From Heterotrichella gracilis (taxonomy: Eukaryota > Sar > Xanthophyceae > Tribonematales > Xanthonemataceae): 64,000 nt of DNA. The position numbers and the translations under genes were made by a program. The DNA lies in the NCBI GenBank assembly GCA_032358255.1, contig JAULBX010003110.1:1-64000 (forward strand). The letters run 5' to 3'. Below are positions 1 to 10,695 of this stretch, in pieces; the stretch's first letter is position 1, and each line of letters starts with the position of its first letter. The notes below the pieces were generated by a model. The model saw only the letters and a list, made by a program, of their open reading frames with translations. It made no database searches and was not told the origin of the DNA.

Positions 1-77
<77 letters not shown>
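1..77. repeat. (TAA)n microsatellite
   Basis: An uninterrupted run of about 25 TAA units forms the left edge of the window. It probably continues beyond it. A shorter ATA run lies at 58557-58573. Confidence 0.98.
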
Positions 78-83
78 GGTCGG

Positions 84-241
84 TGCAAGTGTCAGGGGTG
101 TGCAGCAGGCGACTGGACGGCCATCAAGAGCAGCAGGGATGGTGTGGGCCTGCTCAAGCTCCCTGAGCAAGGAGATGCACACAGGGGCAAGTATCAGGGG
201 TGTGCGGAGGCAATTGGAGGGCCGTGAGGGGCAGCGGGCAT
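84..241. repeat. Diverged direct repeat, two copies of about 57 bp
   Basis: The segment at about 84-140 recurs at about 185-241 with roughly 80 percent identity by eye; both copies share the core CAGGGGTGTGC. The copies lie about 101 bp apart. Between them, on the minus strand, is a possible exon start (see 424-565). Confidence 0.6.
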
Positions 242-423
242 GGGTTACTCACTTCGCAACCTGTGGGCGTTTCCTTTCTTCTTTCCAAATGAGTACTTAC
301 ATGCATTGCAGCAATTGCCTGCCACAACCTCCTCCACCTCGCCAATGTGAGACCCTTACCAACAGTAATTAAAGATATTATCTCAATTTTGCCTATTTTA
401 TTGTGTTCAAAACATCCACCCAC

Positions 424-565
424 CTGACCAGGGGGCTTGTGCCCCCCACCGCCTGCTTTGTCTCCACCTCAGTGACTGTGAAGCCCTGGCCGTAGTCCCC
501 AACCCTCAGGTGGGGGACCAGGCCGGGGATGTTGGGGACCAGGAAGGCAATCAGGAAGCAGGTGC
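424..565 (-). CDS. Possible isolated internal exon, product unknown
   Basis: On the minus strand a segment bounded by an acceptor (CCACAG at the right) and a donor (AG|GTGGGT at the left) stays open in one frame. It encodes about 47 residues containing FLIAFLVPNIPGLVPHLRVG and DYGQGFTVTEVE, which read like protein rather than noise. A second open segment continues leftward from an acceptor near 168 (AG|GGAGCTTGAGC) toward the TAA repeat. I do not recognise the family, and no start or stop can be assigned. It may be part of a gene lying mostly outside the window, or a relic. Confidence 0.3.
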
Positions 566-1966
566 CTGTGGGGTCAAGAACATTTTGGGGCGTTGTTATC
601 CGTTGTAGTTGGTACCAACATTATCACTGTTGTTGGTACCAATATTTATTTTATAAAGCGTTAAATTGCACTCGTTGTTATGTGTGCGGGCAGGAGGGCA
701 AACGCTGACAGGGCATGCCAGCGCTGTACATGACAGTATGAGCAAGTAAGTCTCCGAGCAGGGTATCACTGGCTGTACCCCCAAAACGCGTAAGCTTAAG
801 CAATTTGTAGTGCGCATTTTGTAGTGCGCAGGTCCACAGACACCCTAGGCAGGGTGTGCATACCTATGGCGATCAGGACCATGCATTGGCGTGACACGTG
901 CATCTCGTAATCTTCTGCTGAAAGTGTGAACTGGGAGGGTGCCGGGGTGTGAGATTCTAGGTAGGGGTCGGCCTGTGGGCAGGGCGCCAGCGTTCAAGGA
1001 ATAGTGGGGGTGACTGGGCAATGTGATGGTAACACAAGCTGGGTTGGATGGAAAGCGAATGGTAAGACAGCTGCATCTGTCCAGGTGCAAGGGTGTGGCA
1101 AGGATACAAGGACATCAAGGGTGAGCAAGGTGCACATAGGGGGGTGTGTACACACCATGTGGTGGGTCACGACGTACAACCAATCCGGAATTTGGAACAG
1201 TTAAAAAGGTACAAATCGTTTCCCAGAGTGCTATCGTATCCTCTGGTCTGCGCGGAAGTGCCAAGATGTTCCGGGAAAGCTGTGTCGACACCTATATGCA
1301 TGCATGTTGACGTAACAGGGCGACTGGCCTGATCCCAGTTTGGTGCACGATGGACCCTAGCTTGGGGTTACGTCTGGCGACATCAGCGCAAAAAAGGCGT
1401 TCGCTTACCGGTGTTGTTTCGGGGCTAGACTCGGTGTGGAGTGACGTTCCCCCCAAATACCCAGGTCTAGGGCTGGGCGAGGACATGCGACTGCCAAAGT
1501 GAAATGCAAGACCACTGAACAGCGTTACAAGGCGATGGCTACATACCCAGTTTGAACTCGTTCAATTTGACGAGGGCAGCTGGGAAGTGGGTAAAGAAGA
1601 GGATATATCGATGGCACAATGCATGCATGCATGCGTGCGTCCGATTGCCAGGTGTCGCGTTCTGGTGAGCCCGAACGAAACTCTCCGGAACTTTCGTGGC
1701 GTGCCGAAGCTGCGACCAAGGGAATCAAGGGATCAGCTGGTTATATACTCTGCAACATCGGACGATCGTGTGTTGTATAAGGACGCGCGGCCTCTGTTGT
1801 GTTGGTGTTGTATTCCTTTTCGCTGTTGTCAGACACTTGACCCAGTATTGGGACACCATCTAAATACTCAGACCTACGGTAACGCTTGCTATGGGCGACG
1901 CGTTTAAACCACGACAGGTTTGCCTTTGCCAGTGACGTTGGCCGCTTTCGTGCTGTACATTCCAGT
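566..1966. other. Gene-free stretch
   Basis: No reading frame here shows plausible splice boundaries or recognisable residues. It contains TGCATGCA-type palindromes (around 1618-1634). The 5' region of the gene starting at 1967 must lie at its right end. Confidence 0.5.
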
Positions 1967-3217
1967 ATGGGGTGGCCGCTCTGGGCAGGGATAGTTGGGG
2001 TTTCCATCGGCAAGAAATTGACGCTGCTGCTAATCGCCAAGGTGAGTGCTGCACGTTGCGTGGCGTGGCTTCACCTCAACGTACATCGGCTTCAGTCCAG
2101 CGTGATACCGTCTAAACCTGCATTGGATGCCTGCTCGTTGCAAAATTTCTTCCTCTCTGTCGGCATGCATTGCAATGCCTTGTGCTCCATCCTGCACTGG
2201 ACCAACAACTGCTAGCCTTTGCAGCTCTATGGCTTCCCCAAACTGTACCGCAAGTCCCTCAAGGGAGTGAGGCTGGTCACTTCCAAGCCACAAACGAGGA
2301 CCACCGCGAACTCGTACATCCGGTCCGTCTTCAGGCTGCCCAATACGCTTGCTGGTATGTTTCCTGCCAAAGTGCTTGCAACCATTCTGCTATCTGCCCA
2401 GTTGCAACCAACCTGCAACCTGCCTATGCTCTCTTGCACAACATCTGCACTTCTGAGTCTAAAACCAGGTTGCCTGCTCTCTTAAATCTCGAGCTTTGTG
2501 GGTGGCATGGTGCCCTACGCCATTAGTGGCTGAACGATTTGTCTGCCATTCGTTGCTTACACCTGTCCTTCCGCCACAGCCAAGCTTTGGAAGCAGCCCC
2601 CACCCCATACCCACGCCACGCGGTCAACCTTCTCCTACCTCCAGCCCCGGCTGCCCCCCTCTTCCACTCACCCAGCACCACCAGCACCACCAGCACCACC
2701 ATCCGCCATGCACAAGGCGCGCGTGGTCTTCAGAAACGCCTCCCGGCGCGCCTCCCGCCACCGCTCCAACGCCCTGCAGCACCTTCAGGCCCTCAAGGCC
2801 ATGGCCCCGCGCCCCTCCTACAGCATGGGCAGCTCGCCACTGCTGCTGGGTGCTCGACAGAAGCTCCAAGGGGCACATGAATACTGGCGGGAGCAAATGG
2901 GGAGGCACAAGGGGGCGATGTACCTTCAATATGCATCACTGGGCAGCAGCAGCACCAGCTGCAGCAGCACGGCTGGGGTCAGCCAGGGGTGCACGCAAGG
3001 CTTTGCACTCAGTAGCTTGGGCAGGGGGGTTGCGCTACAGGTGGAGCATGGGGCTGGGAGGCTAGCGACAGCAAGTGGCGGGCTGTGTGGGATGCCATGG
3101 GCAGCCAGCGGAGCGCCACCAGCACGACCTGTTGGATCGTTACATGGTTACAGCTACTCCTTTGCGTGTGGAGTGGCAGAGAGGCGGCTAGGTCAGATCT
3201 GTAGAGTCGCAGGGTAG
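1967..3217 (+). CDS. Uncharacterised protein with N-terminal hydrophobic segment
   Basis: Three exons join in phase: 1967-2041, 2225-2354 and 2580-3217, giving 280 residues and a TAG stop. The junctions are AAG|GTGAG..GCAG|CTC and GCTG|GTATG..ACAG|CC. The first 24 residues (MGWPLWAGIVGVSIGKK, then LTLLLIAK) form a likely membrane or signal anchor. They are followed by a basic stretch, LYGFPKLYRKSLKGV, that looks like a conserved core. A proline-rich linker with PAPPAPPAPP repeats follows, then a basic region rich in Arg, Ser and Ala. The last 120 or so residues are low in complexity and may be a tail, or may mean the true end is spliced differently. I do not recognise the family. The first two exons are convincing as coding; the C-terminus is less certain. 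Confidence 0.5.
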
Positions 3218-4017
3218 TAACCCCCTTCGTTTTGTTATAGCAAGTTTCCTCAGAACTGGTTTTGCTTATTAGGAAATAGAGAGCGCTGCTGCAGGGTTAT
3301 ATGCAGCTTGGCTAAGAAGAAAGAAAGGGAATGCATAAAGGCAGCTGCAGAGTTTGGGGGCCCGGCCTGGCACTGGCTCCCACACCAGGGCAACACAACT
3401 ACCCAAGCTCGCCTAATTGCAGTGTAATTGCCACGTTATGCTGAAGGATAGTTGTCATAACGAGTGTGGGCATCCTTTTTCCACTTGCCCTTACTCCAAA
3501 CAAACAATGGCAAACAAAAATGCAGTAAACTTTAAGACTGCTAGCACTTGAACCCTGGTCATTGCTGGCTCGACTGTTGGTGAACATATGTAAGACTGGA
3601 TTTTTCTTGGAAAACCTACAGAAATTCAGTAACGGTGCTAGAGGAAGTGTCCTCGTATGGTGAACCACCCCTAAGAGACTTCATGCACTGCTGTAAATAG
3701 TGACAGAAGAGATAAAATAAAATTCATTGCTCAAACATACCATGAGGCGACTTGGAAGGCAACCATTAAATGCTAAATTGCTTGGAACTGACGTGGGCAT
3801 GCCAGATTCTTGCATCACATGCAAAGCAGGCTGCTGTCTGTGCTTTCCAATCAAAGATGATGGCGTGGTGCTTCCACAGCTGGTCCCCCTTCCATGCTGA
3901 AAACATTGCAAAACCAATGGTCGGCAAATGATGCAAGACTTCCAGCACCATGCGCACAGGGCAATGCTGTCACCACCTCCTGCCGCCTGCCACCGCAATT
4001 CTGCCGCACCCATCTTC
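3218..4017. other. Intergenic region between convergent genes
   Basis: About 800 bp separate the stop of the gene at 1967-3217 from the stop of the minus-strand gene at 4018. I see no coding signal; both 3' ends should lie here. Confidence 0.6.
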
Positions 4018-5264
4018 TCACACCCGCAGCTGGAGCACCCCCCACAGCACCACCGTGCACGCGGCCAGCTTCACCGTCCCACCCCCCACCCGCCCCGCGA
4101 CCAGCCACTGCAGCACCTGGTCCACGCAGCGCTGGGTGGGGGGCGGCCTGGCGGGGTGCACGCGCGCCATGGCGCGGGCGCCGTCCTTGGTGACAAACTG
4201 CCACCTCTGCCTCTTCTCGATGTGGTACAGCGCCAGGGATGGGCCCATGCTAACCAGGGTGAGGAGCAGCCAGCAGGTGGCGAGGCAGGTGTAGGAGGAC
4301 GAAGGGGTCATACCACCCAGCAGGCCGTGCCAGGAGGGTGGGAGCAAGGGCGCCAGGATCCCCTGCACGTAGGCTGCTGCTTGTGAGACATGTGCGCTGC
4401 CCAGGGCGCCGGGTAGGGCGCCCGCGATGTCGCAGAACCCTCCCTGACGGGACACCAGCCCCATGGCCAGCGCCACCGAGACTGTGTGCGTGAGCAGGTG
4501 GGTGCACCACAGCTGTCTGAAGGCGATCGGGGAGCACACCAGCAGGCCAAAGAGGTGGGTGAGGCGCGCGTGGAGCTCCCTGGGCGACAGCGGCTGCCAC
4601 ACCCTGCGCCAGCTCAGCAGCAGGCACAGGAGGTTGAAGCACTTTGTTGCGGCCAGGATGGCGGGCCGGTGCTCCTGATAGCACTGCTTGCTGCACAGCA
4701 GGAGGGTCATTGCCAGCGGCACCACTGCAACCAGGGCTGAACATAGCAGCGCCTGGGACCATGCTGGCTGCGTGCTGGGCCGCGAAGGTGGCGGTGTGGA
4801 GGAGGTGGAGCTTGCCAGTAGCTGGAGGCCTGCGCAGATGAGGATGGAGACTATCCAGCGCAGGTCCACTGCCATGCGGGACAGGTGGTGGTACGCCACG
4901 TAGCGCTGCTCTACCTCAGCGGCTGAGAAGGCCAGGGTCACGGGATGGATGGACAACTCCAACCTGCCGTGCAAGGGGAAAGTCACGATCAACAGGTGTC
5001 ACCCAAGGTGCTTCACTAAGCGGTGGGTGGTACAGCAAACAGCCACGTTGCACCCCTGTCAACAGAGCACACCAGGCGCAGGCAGGAGCGCTTGCTTCAC
5101 CAACCATGGCAGCGCTCCTGGCAAGGGTACCTGTGTGGTCTCTCTGCTGCGTCTTCCCCTTTCGCCGAGGGCCCCTCAGATGCTTCAAAGGACGGCTGCC
5201 CATTATCTGAAGCTGACTTATACTCCTTACAGCCGTCTTGACACCTTGTATCTTCTGCTACCAT
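4018..5264 (-). CDS. Multipass membrane protein, uncharacterised
   Basis: Two exons, 5264-5131 and 4963-4018, join in phase 2 (CACACAG|GTACCC to GGCAG|GTTGG) to give 359 residues. The first 45 residues are polar and acidic. The large second exon begins LELSIHPVTLAFSAAEVEQR and then contains several hydrophobic stretches: VSILICAGLQLLAS, ALLCSALVAVVPLAMTLLLC, FNLLCLLLSW, VSVALAMGLV, CLATCWLLLTLVSMG and LAACTVVLWGVLQL. That suggests about six membrane passes. The pattern of an E-x-x-x-Y-x-x-x-HH segment before the first helix resembles uncharacterised membrane proteins I associate with chlorophytes. Function is unknown. The first ATG inside the second exon (residue 40 of its open frame) could give a shorter product if the first exon is wrong. 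Confidence 0.6.
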
Positions 5265-7072
5265 GGCTTGTCCAGGAACTGTGAGAGCAGCTTCTCTAGG
5301 GGAGTTGGGGTCGTGGCGTCAACTTCTGTCAAGGATGCAGAACACGAAAGTATCAGCCAAGCAGCAGTCAACCAGTGGGAACATAACCCGGTGCCAGAAT
5401 GCTGCCAACTTGGTTGGGGACCTAGCCCTTTGCAACGTCAGGGCATCAACTCCCAACTGATGCATGCATGCAATGGCTTAGCCACAAACACCGCCAGATG
5501 GACAGCAGCAACAGACTACGGGAGTGCAGCTGCGGTCGTGGCTTGCTTCAAGGGTGCACCTATCAGCCAGGCGGCCGGCCGCGGCCTGGCAAGACATTGC
5601 ATGCAGTGGTACACCTGTACCACCCACCTGAGGTTTCTACTTTAAGAGCACTGCCCAGCTTCTTTCTCGCACCGCTGAATGCTCTGCATCACCGGTTGAT
5701 CCACAACGCGAAAGCAGCTGGACCCTATGCGTTCTGCTGGAACGGCCTTGGAGTGCCCACCCTGCCCTGTTTTGCAGACCAGTGGGCATGTCAAAGAACG
5801 TGTAGTCAATAATACCTGGAAGTCACTTTGAGGAACCAGGATCAGACACCCAGGGCTAGTTAACTTGCAGGTTAATTCGCGCACCCGTTTCTGCTTCTGC
5901 TCTTTTGGGGGCCGCTGTGGTGGTGTGGTGGTGTCAAGTGCTGGTACAATATTTTGGTACAATTTTCCTGGAAAAGGAGGAGTTAAAACATACAACTTTT
6001 CAGCAACTGTGGCAGTGCACAGTCACTGTGCCACATTGGGACTCGTTTTGTATTGCACTGGGCCAGGCCCTACCAGCTGCAGCGTCCATGCACGGACTGT
6101 GTGCTTGCAGGTACTCTTTGGACAATCCCAATCATGGATTGCTGACGCCAATGCCACAACTTGTGGCACAAGCACTTATAAGGAATCCTCGCCCAAACCC
6201 ATTTGGAGTGTAATTGTGCCAACGTTGATGTTGTTGCCCCAGGGCGTTTCAATTGTACACAACAGCACAGATTGGGACAGCTGTGCGCATACGTGAGACT
6301 GCAACCAAAATTGAAGTGCATATTGAACAGTGCTCCACACGTGAAGTGCACACATGTCGCCGCATATGAAGTTTCTGAGCACATGGATTGCATGAATACC
6401 CAGCCGCAAAGAAAAACACAGCATGCATGGTATGTTTAATGCTCCTCGTGCTTCCTAGTTATATGGTACATGGTCTAATTTGATATTCAGAAATTTTGAT
6501 AAAAAACATATCTGCTTATGCATGTATGCTAAACAGTGTGACAATGTGTATAATGATGATTAGGCTTGGTGCAACTAGCCCCCTTTGCATACATTTGGCT
6601 GTGCCATGTAGGGGATCCGCGCTCCATGCATGACATGATTAGCAAGCCATTTCAGAGACTCCTCGGGCGAGGCCTTTGAATGGGGGTCATTTTTCCATGC
6701 TCAAGCCTGCAAGGTGTGTGATGGGGGCATGTTCGTGCACCGCAGGCCCTGAAGGCAGGTTGACTGGGCTGACAGACAACACAGGAACTATGAAGCCAAG
6801 TATGATAATGTCTAGAAGCCCCAACTGCAGTGCACAATGTGCGAGGCTCAGCGTGTGAGGTTTACTAGCGATTAAAGCTGACTGTGTTAGCCCATGGGGA
6901 AAGTGGTTTGGAGGAGCACTAGCCATGATGAAGGGAGGAGCACTAACTGTTCCCTGTTGTTGGGCCCAAGGGGCAGTGTTCAGTTTTCATAATCCAGGGA
7001 CTGTGGCAAAGCCCATCCCAGGGATGTGCAACAGTGTATCTCTATATTTTGCCTGTAGGTGGAAAACAGAGT

Positions 7073-7096
7073 CATTTCGGAAGCGCTTCCGAAATG
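7073..7096. repeat. 24-bp perfect palindrome
   Basis: CATTTCGGAAGC is followed directly by its reverse complement with no spacer. It lies in gene-free DNA. Confidence 0.95.
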
Positions 7097-9690
7097 GTGA
7101 AAGGGGCATGACCCTCAAGGAATTATTCTATTTGAAGCTTCTGACACGGTCGTGTTGCAAATAACAGCTCCCTGACGTTCGAACCCACCTTAACAGCTGT
7201 TATTCCATACTTCACTTGCCAGTCTGAGAGGCTCCGAGGTGCAAGTGTGTGCAAATTTAACGACCACAGACAAACATCAGCTTCTTTGAGGGACTGGTAC
7301 CCTCGCTACCTGCAAGTTACACCTTTAAGCTCAGGCTGATCAGCTTGAATCATGTCTACACCGTCTTCAGAAGGTAAGGTCACAGTAAGATTTGTGGGCT
7401 CCAGTGGTGGTGTGGTGGTGGGAGACCACTGCAGCAAAAGCTGGTTGGTAACCTGAGTTAAACTATCATAGTAGCAGTGTTGAACTTCTGACTGAAGATC
7501 TAGGGTTATATTGCTGGTGCATACACATGATATACACTGTACACCATGATGGGGTTGCTCACACTGCTGCACCATTCAATGCGCAAGCGCTGAACGCACT
7601 GGTGTATTTCATGTGCAGCCCCAGGGCAGCCCTCAGGTTCCCCTTGCCTGCCCCCACCAGATGGCTCCGGCACCTTTGTGGTTGGTGCTGGTGAGGGTCA
7701 CGATGCGGGCAGGGGATATGGAACGCGCGTGGACAGCGGCACCCAGCAGGCGTCCATGGAAGGGTGCGTGCACGCGGCAAGTAGCGCTGGTGGTAACGTT
7801 AACCATACATGATATATGCATGCATAATATGGCTTCAAACTGAAAATAGTACACACTTGATACGGTGCACTGAGTGCATTGCAACAACCATACTATGAGA
7901 CCGCATGGATCATGTAGCATGGTCAGTACATCAGGCAAGTACTACATTGAAGTGACTCATCCATTCACGTTGAGTGAATCACTTATCCATTGAAGTCCCC
8001 ATGTACAATTTGCACATACATTTATATGCCATATGGTGTGGCTGCAGCTACACCGACCTCAAGGCACGCCTGCCAGTGGGAGACCCGGGCCAGGCTCAAG
8101 GCCAGATGCAGGCGGACCGTAGGGTAAGTGCATGCATGCAGTGCAATTTTGTGCCTCCAGTGGCTGCGGTGTTGTGCACATGTGCAATCATTGACAGCCT
8201 AATGTACTCCCATCATGGTGATATGATATGCGCGTATGCAAAAAGCTGCACTGTTGGGATCATGACGTTCACTGAAAGGATTTTGCTCCATGTCCACATT
8301 CATTGTTTGTGTTTTGGCAAGTGCGGGCGTGTGGATTTATCGTTATCACAATTTAACCTGCATACTGCATGTAAAAGGCATGCGCAAATACCCACGCAGT
8401 GCGCTACAGGTAGTTAGGATGTGTAAAGATATTTAGGTAGGATGCAAACAAGCAGTGCTGCACATGATGTGATATAAATACAAGTGGTATTGAATCTAGT
8501 GGGATTTCTATGATTATTGTCTTACAAACTATGCAATGCCACCCAGATTCTGCTTTATAATCCTTGAGCAGGGAAGCGGCAAAGGTTGTGATACATAACA
8601 TGTATATAGAGAGGGTACCAACGCAACCTCGGCGTGCCTGCAGCATGTTGGCATGGTCTGATGGAGGACTCTGTTGCCTGCATGCAGGTTGAAGCAAGTG
8701 GTGGCCATTAGGCCCTAGCGGCCCAGCGGCTGTGAAGCCTAGTAGGTAGTCCGCAGGGCAGGCGTTTCAAGCACACAAGCACCAAGGGACTCATGTCACC
8801 AGTGGTTGGTGTGTGTAATTGGGTCCTTGGCAACTGTTGGTGCAACCTGGACGACTGGACAACACTGGTGCTCTCCTTCATGCTGATGACTCTTGACACC
8901 CTGAGGGGGAACCGGATAGTGGTGGATGGGGGGGAGAGAATTTGACTCATTTGACTTGGTCACCACTTGAGCACAAGGCATGGGCCAACCCGCGCCACTG
9001 GATTGGGACAAGTTTGTTGGCCCCTGGCAGCTGACAACATTGCCAATCTTCGGGAGCATGCACACACGCAACGTTGGAACAAGCTAGAGGGATTTCCACT
9101 GGCCGCCATGCGTGGTGGCAGGAGGGGGCCTCAGTACGCTGTCGCTGGTGCATGCTCTCTGTGCCTTGTGTGGGTGCACATCATGTATATGATGATCATA
9201 TAGGTTTTGGAGTAACACCGTATGTGATATGCATGTTTGGAGGGCTTTGGTCCACTGCTATGACGTGAGCCTGGCCCAGGGGCTCCTATCATGAGCCTGG
9301 GGCCATGCCACACATGGTCACTGGGGACATGCATGTGTGTGCGTTCCCTTTCTTTTTGCTGTAGCATTTTCTTTCAATGGCATGTGACGTAATGCATAGT
9401 AGCAAAGAGATTTTGGACACTGTGCCCACACTTGGCAATACTGAGGTGGGACTCTGTTCACAATCCATTGATCGCCCTGGTGTTGAGTTGCATGTATTAA
9501 CATTGTGAGCGCTTGTTGAGTTGACAATGGTGAAGGTCAATCATTTAAAAATATCATGTTGGATATTATCGTACGAGAAAAATGGTCATACCAGTAATGC
9601 ATTCATCGATGACCAACCGTTGACTCAATAATTGAACTGCCGGTACTACCGTACTGGGCCAGCAGCTAGCCTAATGGGCCTTGTCAAAGA

Positions 9691-9765
9691 ATGGTGCAGC
9701 GGCCATCATTGCAGCCTCATTGACTCATTGAGTCAATGCAGCTGCAATGATGGCCGCTGCACCAT
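9691..9765. repeat. Perfect 25-bp inverted repeat forming a 75-bp hairpin
   Basis: Arms 9691-9715 and 9741-9765 are exact reverse complements (left arm begins ATGGTGCAGCGGCC). The 25-base loop itself contains an 8-bp inverted repeat (CATTGACT and AGTCAATG). No flanking gene is close, and no target-site duplication was obvious. Confidence 0.97.
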
Positions 9766-10695
9766 GGTTGTGCTAAGGGAAATTTCATTGGTGAATCACT
9801 AATTTTCAGATGATCATTATTATGTAATGCCGCATCATGACATGCGGCTGTCTCGCTGAATTCCACAGGGTGGACGATGCCTAGGTAGCTGCCGCACTGC
9901 CAGCCTGGGGACACTGTGCCACATCATGATTTGGTGCCCGGCACACCGCCGATACTGGGACATTTGAAGGAGCTCGGTATGTTACAATCAGTAAAACTGC
10001 AGTGCCTGCATAGCTGTACATAGATAGATACTAGTAGTTGCCTATACTGTCAATGATCAGTAAACAGTGATAACCCCAGGTAAAACATGCCCACGTGTGG
10101 CCTACTGTGCCAGTAATCAGTGTTGCCAATTTTGACAGTGCTGCACCTCCCTTCGCCTACCATACATTACCCTAATATTAATGTGCTTCAAGGAAAACTG
10201 TCGCTGGCGCTAGCTATCATGCTTGCTAGCCGCCACGCTGCTGTGTGCTACACCGGTGTAAAAGAAATAGCATTGTAAAGCATGCGTTCAATTTGTGGCT
10301 GGTCAGCACAACCACTCGTGGCATGGCATGCAGGCGCACTTGGCCTGCACACGTCACTGCTACCTGCAAAACCCTGCATGGCTACCCTAGCCAGCAAAAA
10401 ACCTCGTTGGTACATTGGCCCTAGTACAACCCTGGGACTTCCTGCCCCTCGCTCAGGTCTAAACTAGACGCCACTTGAGAAGGTGACCTGCGATAGTGTT
10501 CAAGAGGATGGCAAAGGCCTGTTTCCTGCTGCGTAAATGCCCCATCACACCCCTCCCACTGGAAAACTGAACACTCCTCACGGCACGAAAAACCCAATCC
10601 GACATACAACCAAAAATATAGCTGTAAAGCAGGTAATGGCATGGCACTGGCATTGGCGCCCTTGCAGCTCCAAAGAAAGCAGAGAGGTACAGAGA

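Larger units (their letters stand above)
5265..10695. other. Gene-poor 5.4-kb stretch
   Basis: No complete gene can be assembled. Short coding-like pieces occur: a minus-strand segment near 7640-7790 containing FHGRLLGAAVHARSISPA and VTLTSTNHKGAGAIWW, and a plus-strand segment at about 8055-8123 bounded by TGCAG and AGG|GTAAGTG. They may be exons of unrecognised genes or relics. The region also holds a 24-bp perfect palindrome at 7073-7096, a 75-bp hairpin at 9691-9765 and several TGCATGCA sites. Confidence 0.5.

Noticed and set aside
7633-7780. Minus-strand segment containing VTLTSTNHKGAGAIWW as a lectin-like gene
   Set aside because: Only one short piece reads like protein, the frame changes soon after, and no flanking exons could be joined. 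Kept only as a note in the gene-poor region.
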